From: Symbiodinium natans
Lineage: Eukaryota; Sar; Dinophyceae; Suessiales; Symbiodiniaceae
Assembly (NCBI GenBank): GCA_905221605.1
Contig: CAJNDS010001513.1
Span: 616,319 to 680,318, forward strand
Direction: 5' to 3'
Length of the DNA stretch: 64,000 bases
The stretch's first letter is position 1; each line of letters opens with the position of its first letter. Of the stretch, positions 53,368 to 62,741 are shown in pieces. The notes below the pieces were generated by a model that was given only the letters and a program-made list of their open reading frames with translations, was not told the DNA's origin and searched no databases. The position numbers and the translations under genes were made by a program.

Positions 53368-55149
53368 GGCTCGGAAACACATCGATTTCTGCTCATAACG
53401 TCGGGACTACGGCATGTCGCCTTGACTTCTGCCCTCCAAGTATATGAAGGTGCTTCCCATTTCCCAACAGGCTCCCAGAAGCCGCGAGTACCTCCAAGTT
53501 TTTGGAGGGCGGCTTCTGTTGCCCAAAAATTACTTGCCGCGTCGTCTGGAAGTGTCGAAAAGAAAAACCGCAGAGCCTAAAAGATATTCATCAAGGTGGA
53601 GGGAGTGGGTGGGTCACTATAGCGGTGCCAGCGAAAGTGGTGCTTTAGCACCCGGGAGCAATCCCAATCGTTAAAACCCGAAACCTGCATGCAAGAAGCC
53701 AGTAAACCCTAGACACCCTGCATCCTAAACCCTAAACCCTCACCCCCCAGGCCCCAAAGCCCTATCGAGTGTTTCTTGAAAGAGAGAGGCTCGACGGGAA
53801 GGTCGGACTGCAGCTGCTCCCGCAACACCGCCAAGTTCGCCAGAGCCTCTTGGAGGTTATGAGGTTTAGGGAGTTTGTGTTTAGGGTGGAGGGTTTAGGG
53901 TTTGGGGTTTAGGGTTTAGGGTTTAGGGTTTAGGGTTTAGGGTTTAGGGTTTAGGGTTTAGCGTTTAGTAGGGAGTTTTCGGGGTGTAGGATGGGTGCAG
54001 GATGGGCTCGGGAGTGGTCAGGGCCTAGGGCAGGGATCAAGGACGGCCGTGTTCCTTCCGACTACCCTAAACCCAAAACCCTGAACCCTAAACCCTAAAC
54101 CCTAAACCCTAAACCCTGAACCCTAAACCCTAAACCCAAATTGTGGCAAGAGGCCTGCAAGACGTGCATGGGTCCTCCACTCATCACGATACCTCGACCT
54201 TGGAAAGAACCTGGGCTGTTCTGGGCTTTGGCAGGCGCTAGCAAGCTGGTGGTACTACTGCAACGGGTTTAGGGGTTTAGGGTTTAGGGTTTAGGGTGTA
54301 GGTTTATGGTACCCACAAATCAATGTCGAGGCAACTTGGCTTGGGCATCGGCATCCTTTGCAAGTCCTGCCGTGGCACAAAAAAATGGATGCATGGATTG
54401 AACGACGTCATCATGTTACTGGCCTGCAAAAAGGAAGAGATCGCCCGCTGCTCTGAAGGGAGGAACGGCGCACACCTGCTCAGAGTTCAATCTCTCCCGG
54501 TATACCTTTCCCCTCGCATGAACTTGCCAGCGGTTGCTGCTTCATGCAGGCTTAGAGGCTCGGCTGGTGTCAGGCCGTCACCTCAACTGCAGATTGACTA
54601 TTGACCTGCAGTGACAAGACACCTGACGCACACAACGAAAGTCATGCTGCAGCATCATGCAAAAAGCATATGCATCAGAGACACAACACGACACGAAACA
54701 ACACGACGCACCTCTTTGCAACAAGCGGATGTCCACATGCCGATATCATGTTCTTGATAGCCCAGGTCGCTGCAGAATATATCCTCGAAGTCCACAGCCT
54801 TCCCAAAACACATCGTGAAGCACCTCACAACAAACAAGCCACAACTGTTTTAAAAATCTCAAAAACAAAAACAACACACTGCTCTTGCTGCCACCGGTGT
54901 CTACTCTAGGGTAGAAGGCCTCATCTTAAGACTCGCAGACGCTGACATGCAATGCGAATGCAATGCGACTGAGAACTCTGTCAAGATGGCGCTCTGAGCT
55001 CCGAACAAAGCAAGCAGCCCCGCTGTTGTGGAACCCAGGTGGTGCACGGCCGGCATGCAGTGTGCAGCCATGGTTCAAGGCTTGGAATTTATCAGCTTCC
55101 ATAAACCCTAAACCCTAAAACCTAAACCCTAAACCCTAAAGCTCGACAA
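53368..55149. other. Unique sequence with telomeric arrays, no gene recognised
   Basis: TTTAGGG lies at 53892-53968, CCCTAAA at 54064-54136 and TTTAGGG at 54267-54298. GTTTATGGTACCCACAAATC at 54302 is a possible family A MITE end. Frames at 54323-54604 and 54601-54909 show no domain. Confidence 0.45.
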
Positions 55150-56040
55150 AGCTCAGAAATGGAATATTTATGTTCAATAAATACAAAGGCATGATATGAA
55201 GAATTCGGATCATAGATGAGATTATGATAGATAATATACGCGATTAAAATAATATATTTGAGAATAAATTAGAGAAAATATTTGGATTTTCTGAATTATA
55301 AAATGGAAACATTTCGCCGTGGATTTTATCATTTTTTCGAGGAATATTTAGATTTTTTGATCTTCTATAAGAAGATAATTTTTTCTCAATGAAGATTTTA
55401 CATTTAATTGGTAATAGTGAGATCATAAATCTTTATATTGATTTTTTCTGATCCTAATGGATATGATCACAAGAAAATTTCATATGATTATATTTTTCAT
55501 ATTCCTTTCATGAGATTCATATTACTTTCTAAAATATTCTTTTAATATTCTTTCATTAATAGAATGATATTTATCTATAATTTAATATATTTTATTTTAC
55601 TTGAGAAATACTTATTTAATTCTTACAAAATTATGAAGCTAATTTATAAATAATATAATGAAGATAAAAAATAGATAGGTTAGATTAATTATTAATGGGA
55701 TATCTATAATAACTAAATTTCATAATATTTTTATTCATTCCCATTTTTTGGATTCATTATAAGGATGATATTCTCTTGATTCTGGAGCTCATGATAATAT
55801 TCTTTTGGCGCTAATCATCTACGAAAGACAATGAGTTTTTTATATGAGATTTTAATGGGATTTTAATGATCTTCATATATTCTATTTCTACGAATTAACA
55901 TACATAATGCTAATTTGCGATATTCTCAAGAAATGATAAAATCTTAGATTTTATAATTCGTGAACGGATGAATTAAGAAAAGTATGAAATGAATAAACGA
56001 ATAAAATGAATATTCATATATTATTAAATGAATTACATTT
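55150..56040. other. Sharply AT-rich island, unidentified
   Basis: Base composition falls abruptly to roughly one quarter G+C for about 890 bp and returns just as abruptly. There are no long frames, telomeric words or recognisable genes; the longest frame is 60 codons (55426-55244, minus). It may be organellar or foreign DNA, or an AT-rich non-autonomous element. Confidence 0.65.
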
Positions 56041-56675
56041 GGACGCGAATTGTTGTGGAAAGAGATCAATGAGGAATAAGAAATGGGAATGAAAACCCAA
56101 AAGCCCCCTTCTTAAAAGCCGCGAGTCGCAGACTAGACATCCTGAGCTCGTACAAGCGGGTGCCGTTGGGGATACAGCTTGAAACTTGAGCCGGGATTGG
56201 TTGCCTTGACTTTGCCCGAAACTCGATACCGTAACCTCTGAGCCGAAACCTAAACAGATTCCAAGTGTTGCCACAGCTCGTGCACGCAACAACAGGCCCA
56301 AGACCACCTCTTAATCCTATCATTTTCGTTTGTTTGCCGTGACGCCGGCAGATGTTGCGCGAATGTGAGGTCTATGCTTGCAAGAAAGCTGAAGAAACTT
56401 CCATGGACTGTTTACCCGGAGAGACCTGGGGCAGATCGAGAAGTGAGAGTGAACTCTCACTCCAAGTTCGTTAGAAGTCAAGCCCTAGAAGAGTGCGAAG
56501 GGAAGACTCAGAACTTTTTGTGTTGGTTTCTGAGAATTTTAACTCTTTCACGACACCAAAGGTGGAAGGTCATTAAACAGAAAGTCGAGAGTCCATCGAA
56601 CCCCTGGTATCGGCTCAGGATACGGCTACGCTAGCGCCTGCTTCCTTTTTGTCTCGCCGCTAATGCGCAAACAAA
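56041..56675. other. Unique sequence, no gene recognised
   Basis: Ordinary composition. Short frames on both strands are without features. Confidence 0.4.
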
Positions 56676-56724
56676 TTATTTTTGCCGGGCGCGGCGTTTT
56701 ACACGGCAAGCAAGATTAAGTATG

Positions 56725-56862
56725 TAAAAGGGGGGGGGCGGGCGGGGGGGGGGGGGGTGGGGGGGGGGGGTTGGGTGGGGGGGGTGGGGGGGGGGTGGGG
56801 GGGGGGGTGGGGGCGGGGGGTGGTGTGGGGGGGGGGGGCGGGGGGGGGGGGTGGGGGGGGGT
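56725..56862 (+). repeat. G-rich tract inside the Merlin element
   Basis: Runs of G broken by single T or C, about 135 bp. It gives false Gly- and Pro-rich frames. Likely G-quadruplex-prone. Confidence 0.88.
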
Positions 56863-56925
56863 GTCTGGACCCCTTGAAAACCCAAACCCTGCCCCAAACA
56901 CCACAAACGGACAAACCAGATTCTT

Positions 56926-57900
56926 TCACTCACCGTCAAAGAGCTCGCTAAAGAGCTCGCTTGCTGGGCTGTCCAAAGCAACAACCTCTACAGCTTCTCT
57001 GCTAGCGACAGCCTCTCTGCTTGCCTGTACAGGAGAAGTGTCAACAGCAACCTTAAATGAAGACAAACATGTCCAGGTAACATCATGACCACCTCTGGCG
57101 GTTTCACGAAGCTTCCCATACAAAGAAAACATGTCACAACCAGCAAACCAAAACTTCAACTGGAAGGCACGGACTGCAAAATGCATAAGCTGTTCCATCC
57201 GCGGTGCTTGTGAGTCTGAAGAGCCAACAGTGTTCAGCGGCTTCTTCCCCACAAGTCTTCGAAAGCTAGCAAAGAACCCGTCTAACTTTTGGGTTCCCCC
57301 CAACCGCGTTTGTTCTTCCCACTCCTCTCCGGTCCAAACCTCAACCCGGAATCTTTTGGTGAATTCCGGGTGGGGTGGCTTGTGCTTGACACAAGTGTGG
57401 GAAAGCTTCAAAGAACTAAAGTTGGAAAGGGTTCCGTTGTTTAACGGACTTGCTAGGCTTCTGTACGCTTTCGCACCATCGGTATGGCAAACAGAGCCTT
57501 TTGCTAGAACGGGTTCGTCCGAATCCAGCAACAAGGTCTCTGTCATTTCAGCCACAGACAGAGGTCCTCCCCCACCTTGACCAGCCTGCGTGACACGGTA
57601 AGGAAGACGTTGCAGCCACACTTTGCTGGAGCCTCGCCGTGCCACTGCCAAGTACCGCAGCCAGACTATGCCTCCAGGACGTCCCACGGACCTGAAAGAC
57701 ACTTCGTCCAGCTCAACGTCAGTGCTGCAGCCACCCAAAATAAGCGAGTTGTTCAACTGGTCTATCATGGGCGTGAACAACTGGTTGAACTTCTCAAACA
57801 GCGACCGGAGAACGCGAGAGTCAACACCCAAGATGACACTTGCCTGGTCTGGTGACAGAAGTTCGAAGTGTAAACCCAGAGAGCGCCTGCCAGAGACCTC
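56926..57900 (-). pseudogene. Merlin/ISXO2-like transposase, catalytic domain
   Basis: Catalytic positions are visible: Asp in DVELDEVSF (about 57708), Asp in VCHTDGAKAY (about 57480), and GGTQKLDGFFASF (about 57282), where other ISXO2 proteins have Glu in an IEG context. The third acidic residue is therefore Asp. WLRYLAVARRGSSKVWLQRL lies between the first two. The frame is open to 56926 but has no start of its own. The upstream part SLGLHFELLSPDQASVILG is in this frame, while the zinc-binding N-terminus is in another, so a frame change or intron lies near 57900. Confidence 0.78.
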
Positions 57901-58379
57901 AAAGCAAGTCTAGTTCCACTAAAAAGCTCGTCTTCACGTCTGGTGACCGCCACTGTCTTTCTGCAGCTCTTGCACCGCCACTGGCAAGAAAGACTTTGTT
58001 CTTCAAGCTTCCAGCGTCCACCATCTTCGCACTTGCAAGTTCCAGTCTGAGAAGGGTCACGAAGCAAGAAACCTGCGTCCATGAGCAGCTTTGCAGCTTC
58101 CACAGGACTGGAGGACAAAATGTCGTCCAGAGACGTTCTTGTCTTCAAAGAAGTGCGTCCGAGCACTGGAGCTCTTCCGCGCTTTCTGTTTGGACTTCTC
58201 TGCTCCTTTCGAATGTACTCCACAGGTTCTCGTTCGCGTGCAGGTGGAACTGAAGAGAAGGAAGGTTCTGCAGCAACTTGAGGTTCGCGTACAGGCGGAA
58301 CTGGAACTGCAGAAGAAGGGGAAGGTTCTGCAGGGGCTTCTGCAGCAACTTCTTTAGCTTTGTCTTCCGCTTTCCTCAT
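57890..58379 (-). pseudogene. Merlin transposase, N-terminal zinc-binding part
   Basis: The best start is ATG 58379 (MRKAEDKAKEVAAEAP). A Pro/Glu-rich region with a basic patch (RSPNRKRGRAP) leads to a zinc ribbon with four Cys (CKC...CQWRCKSCRKTV, about 58037-57965), as usual ahead of ISXO2 catalytic domains, and then DELFSGTRLALRSL. After that the homology moves to the catalytic frame. Codons after the switch (WVYTSNFCHQ to the stop at 57765) are not meaningful. Confidence 0.65.
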
Positions 58380-58726
58380 GTCGCTGACCAGGTGTTCGAC
58401 GCTTGCTGGTGCGAGCACGAACACGTCTGTCACAACCAGCAGAGCCCATGGTGATGGTGCCGCCGCGCCAGCGAGCAGCCATGGCTGCCACACGAGCCAT
58501 GGCTTCTTTTCGACTTCTCCTGAAAGAAACAGCTGCAACAAGAAAAAATCACTCCAAATCAATCAAAATTGCCAGTACAAATGCCACAGCTTCATATCTG
58601 CAGCATTTAACATGGTTGAAAAAAATAAAGAAAAAACACCGACCGTCTTAAATGCCGCGTATTCGTTTGCGCAACATCTCGCATGGTCAAAATGACCGTT
58701 TTAAATGCCGCGCCCGCCTTATTTTT

Positions 58727-59371
58727 CTTATTCGACTTCTTCTTCCTCTTCTTTAGAGAGTTCTGACAGGCTAATAAGCACTCAACGCTGGGTTGCGTTC
58801 TTCAAGCAAAAGCTTTTCAGCCAATCAGAAGAAAGAAGCGCCGGGCGCGGCGTCGCGCGCGGTTAACCTTTAACCGCTCAAAACGCCGCGCCGCCCGCAG
58901 GGCGGCGCGGCGTCAGCCGCGCCGCTCGAGGCGCCGCGACCTTTTTTAAGGGGCCTCGCAGCAAGAGCGGTCCGCCGCTCGAGGCGTCACGTCTTCAAAG
59001 GAGGCGTACGCAGCCTAACAAACCGGCACCCACAGTCCGCAAGTGGAAATGCGGCCACCAACACGCCGCTCCAAGGCAGCAATTCCAGGCCACGCCGCTC
59101 GATGTGTTACACCCTTAAAGAAGCTGTCCCCTGGCCTAGCAAACCCACCCATCAAGCTGACAAGCCACCCAAAACTGTGTCTACGGAAACAGAAGGCAAC
59201 ACAAGACCAAACACTGCCAAACAACCACGTCAAAAACGAAGCCTTGATCTGAACCGACCTGACTTGGATTCCCCAGCCTCACCATGCACCGGAATCGACT
59301 CCAAAAACGCACAGCTCTTTTTGTACGTGCAAAACTCTGGCAAACTTCTAACATCTTCTGCTTTCTGCTAG
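58727..59371. other. G/C-rich spacer with a strong hairpin, no gene recognised
   Basis: At 58884-58912 CGCCGCGCCGCCC and its complement surround a 3-base loop: a perfect 13-bp stem. GCCGGGCGCGGCGTCGCGCG at 58850 resembles the Merlin ends and could be the left end of a second element. Frames at 59015-59371 are not convincing. Confidence 0.5.
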
Positions 59372-59940
59372 CTAGTTCAAGACTCTGATCCCTTTGTTGT
59401 CAAAAATAAGCTCTTCTTCTTCGGGATCGAAAAGTTCGCTTTGAACGTCCTCGCCTTCCGAATACACTGGCTCGTGCTCTTCATCACAGGACAGTGAAAG
59501 CGGCTGAGGCGATTCTTCTGCAGGAGGCACCAAAACAGCAGGAACCTCCTCTGCAGATTTCGTTTCAGGGGCAGTGGAAGGCTTTGCCTTTCCCTTTCCA
59601 AAACTAGCCAAGCTTGGCCACGTTACGGAGCCAACGGAAGCACGTTCAAGCTTGCGCATTTCCGCAAAGACTTGAAAAGCATCCGTAAAGGAAAACCAAT
59701 GCAAAAACTGAAAGGTGCGCACTCGCTCATGAAGTTGTGTCTCCATTGCCTCAGCCGTAGCAGGAGAAGGCCCCGTGGTGTTGATGGGACGCTTGCCGAC
59801 CTCTCTTCGAAAGGTTGCAAAGAACCCATCCAACTTTTGGGTGCCCCCAACCCTGATCTCTTCCACCCATTGTCGCCCATCAAAGATCTTGAGCTTGAAC
59901 TTTCGAGTGAACTCTGGGTGGGGCCGCACTGTCAGAGACT
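59372..59940 (-). pseudogene. Second Merlin transposase, C-terminal part
   Basis: On the minus strand, TVRPHPEFTRKFKLKI leads to GGTQKLDGFFATFRREVGKR and a long acidic tail ending in FDPEEEELIFDNKG. This corresponds to the part of the first copy from PPHPEFTKRF onward. The catalytic core that should precede it lies next to it on the opposite strand. Confidence 0.75.
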
Positions 59941-60439
59941 TGTTTGGGAATTTTCGCAATGGTTGACGCCCATCATTGACCGCATGAATGAAGAGCTTGT
60001 GATGGGTGGTGCTGGGATGGACGTGGAGCTAGATGAGATCAGCTTTAGAAGCAAAGGCTTGGACGACAAGGTTGCTGGGTTTCATCGGCCTTGTTTTGTC
60101 CGTTTGTTAAAGTGTTTGTATTGCTTGCGATTTCTTCAATACACTAAGGTTCTATGGCTCCGTTACATTGCGATCGTTCGTAGAGGAAGTGCGAAAGTCT
60201 TCATTCACAAGCTCCCGGACAAGTTGACGGCTTCCGGACAAGGTAGAGGAGGCCCTTTGAGCATCCAGGAGCTGAAGGATACGATCGTGAATTCCGCAGG
60301 AGCCAGCCGAATCGCCGTTGGCAGTGTCTGTCACACAGACAGTGCAAAGGCGCACAAGAAGCTGGAGATTTGGGCTGAGAACGGACTCGTCTGTTCTTCC
60401 TGCAGATTTCATGGTCACTTGTCCCCCAGCGAGCGCTGA
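59941..60439 (+). pseudogene. Second Merlin transposase, core part, inverted, with a probable 78-base intron
   Basis: On the plus strand, LTPIIDRMNEELVMGG leads to DVELDEISFRSKG (first Asp) and VCHTDSAKAHKKL (second Asp). Between them 60071-60148 looks like an intron: GTTGCT...CACTAAG with AAG before it and GTT after it. Removal brings SKGLDDK next to VLWLRYIAIVRRG, as in the first copy. The intron length is divisible by three, so the frame is open either way. Confidence 0.75.
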
Positions 60440-61229
60440 TTTTCTTGCCACAATCCAAAATTGCTGCAAGAAAAAAAATGGACAGAGTTTCTACATGCCC
60501 AACCTCTTGTAGATTCAAGAGACATCATCTAAGATTGTAGCAAGTGGAGCGGCTGTCAAGATGACAACCTAACAGTGTAGCATTTAGTAGCAGATCAGCC
60601 GCTTTAAATGCCGCGCTCGTTGCAGTGCGGAACCGTTTTGGCAAGAAACGACCGTGTGAGGCGGTTTCTAGTTTCCATCTTCTCATTCGCTGTGGCGCAA
60701 CACTTGCAGTTCCAGGAATCGCGTGGAATCCAAACAACCAAGCCATTCACTCAACTAAGCGTGAATTCTGTACGTGCTTCTTTCCAGATGTTTTCGCAGC
60801 GCATATCGGTCGATTCAATCTCGTGATCACACAGCTCGATTGCAGAATGCTGTAAGTTAGCAGCGCACGAAAAGAGGCTGCCAAGTTTTCGTAGATTCTT
60901 TTGCAGCACAAGTGAAGTTCTTGGTTCACAAAGTTTTACAAGAGAAGTACCTGCAGAAGATGAACCGTTTCCTTGAATTCTTTTCAATTGGCTTACTTTG
61001 ACGGATGAGCTCCACCGGCAGCACTCTGTGAACAGCTGGAGGCTGTGTACATCAGGGATGAGCCTTTTGAAACTTCATCTTCGCGAGCTTCTTCAGTTTG
61101 CAGACTTGGCCGGAGATCGGGCTGCTGTACTGCTGCAAGCAGCATCCCAGCAAGCCAGGGAGTATCTGGTGCTCCGGGCGTACCAGTAGTTGGTCTGAGA
61201 TGACGGATTCGCTTCGTTTTGATGAGGAG
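60440..61229. other. Unique sequence, possible end of the second Merlin element
   Basis: CTTTAAATGCCGCGC at 60602 resembles the right end of the Merlin element at 58700. Frames between 60600 and 61190 have no recognised domain. A Gag-like helical stretch (VLLQAASQQAREYLVLRAYQ) ends near 61189. Confidence 0.4.
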
Positions 61230-62301
61230 CAACTACGAATGGTGGAAGCACCCTCTGGAGTGAAAGTCTGCGACAGCAAGAGCAAGAAAGGGAGTCCGAA
61301 AGGAACCTGCAAAGGCAAAGGAGAAGCGTGAGTCTGGGAAGACGGAGCAGAAAGCTGGCGAATGCTGGTACTGCGGAAAGAGTGGTCATTTCCAGAGCGA
61401 ATGCCGGCGTCGTATTGCCGATGAGAGGGGCGGCAAGGACACAAAAGGGCCTGGCAAAGGCAAAGGGAAAGACAAAGGAAGCAGCGAGACGAAGGGCCCG
61501 ACAGGGAAGCCTTCACCGAAGTCGAAAGCCAAGGGCAAAGCAAAGAGCAAAGGCAAGGGCAATCGTGTCCGCTCTGCGCAAGATGGAGAAGAAGAGCCCG
61601 AAGGCGAAGCGGTGATGGCGCTCACATCGACAAGCCCGCCTCCTGAGGTGGCAGCTGCGGCCCACCAGATCCGGCTGACGACTTCGGAGACTGACAGTGG
61701 CTTGTGGCTTGTAGATAGTGGAGCAACCACGCATTGCATGTCTGCTGCGTTCTTTGAGGAATACGAGATTTTGCGAACCTATGATTTTAGACCCACACTG
61801 TCAAATGCCAGCAATGACAGCGTTGAAGTGTTGAAGGTTTGTGACGTTCGCGTGCGTTTCGGTAAGCAAACCGTTACATTGGAGCAGTGTTTGATCACGA
61901 ATTTGCCTTTCAATGTGTTGTCGCCATTCATGGCGTATTCCCGAGGCTGGTACACGTTTCTGAACAATCAGCCACACATGTTTCAAAAGAAGACAAAGAG
62001 AAGAATCAAGTTGTTGATGAAGGACCGTGCCTGGTATGCAACAGCTGTGCTGCCAGGATTGGGGAAACCTGCAGGACCGACCGCCATGGAGCTGGACGTC
62101 CTTAAGGGAAGCGGAAAGGAGGACAAGCTTGAGGGTAGTGCTGCAAAGAGCCCAAAAGAGCCCAAAGTCTTCCCCGAAACCCCAGAAAGGTCCCAAAGTA
62201 TCCAAGAAAGGCCCGAAAACCAAAGCGGATGTTGTGAGTTCGTTGGAGTTCACGCCGTTTTCGTTTCTGTTGCGTTTTTTGAAGCATGCAAACCCTTGTG
62301 A
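61230..62301 (+). pseudogene. Ty1/copia-type Gag zinc knuckle and protease fragment
   Basis: The open frame includes KEKRESGKTEQKAGECWYCG, a CCHC zinc knuckle (C-x2-C-x4-H-x4-C, starting 61357). A Lys/Gly-rich linker follows, then the aspartic-protease signature LWLVDSGATTHCMS (about 61706-61747) with LPFNVLSPFMAYSRGW downstream. No integrase, RT or RNase H follows. Copies of this kind are abundant in dinoflagellates. No LTRs were found around it. The frame ends at 62301; related low-complexity sequence goes on in another frame. Confidence 0.75.
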
Positions 62302-62741
62302 AGAGGTGCCAGTGAGTGAGGAACGGACGTTTGGACCGGTTGTGAGCCTTGAGCGTGAGACTGGTTATGCGATGACCGTTGCGTGCTTGAGCTCCACGGC
62401 TCAGTTGGTCATGAAAAATGAAAAACTTAAAGAACTTCGAGGAACATGGTTCGATCTTGGAGGGCGTTGAAGCGACTGAGCTTCAAAACAGCAGAGCATC
62501 AGAAGAGACTCCGGCAGATGAGAAGAAAAAGACGAGCAAGATGCGTACCAGAGCCGCGGGCGATCAGACGAGCATCGGGCGTGCTGAGCAAGCACTAAAC
62601 GAGCATCGCGAGACATTGAAAGCAGGTCATTTGTTTTTGCAGGTGCACACTTGGATGGGTCGACTAAGATTTTATTTAGTTTTTTGGCATCGGAAAGCCA
62701 AGACTTGTCAAAGCTGTGATGTGTTCTTGGCTTGCTCGTAA
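62302..62741 (+). pseudogene. Decayed continuation of the copia polyprotein
   Basis: Two short frames (to 62470 and to 62741) contain FLLRFLKHANPCEEVPVSEE and a charged stretch KKKTSKMRTRAAGDQTSIGR. They have the look of the linker between protease and integrase in dinoflagellate copia proteins. Homology is weak and the integrase itself is not present. Confidence 0.35.

Larger units (their letters stand above)
56684..58718 (-). mobile_element. Merlin (ISXO2-like) DNA transposon with TIRs and 8-bp target duplication
   Basis: The left end GCCGGGCGCGGCGTTTTACA and the complement of the right end GGCGGGCGCGGCATTTAAAA are imperfect inverted repeats. The 8 bp TTATTTTT flank both sides (56676-56683 and 58719-58726). 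Merlin elements are known for 8-9 bp duplications. The inside holds one transposase gene on the minus strand, in two frames, and a long G-rich tract near the left end. Total length is 2,035 bp. Confidence 0.8.

Noticed and set aside
53097-53580. Arg/Glu-rich frames near 53.3 kb
   Set aside because: They come from the (AG)n microsatellite; flanking sequence has no coding support.
56676-57088. Gly-rich and Pro-rich frames over the G tract
   Set aside because: Made by homopolymeric G with single interruptions; not coding.
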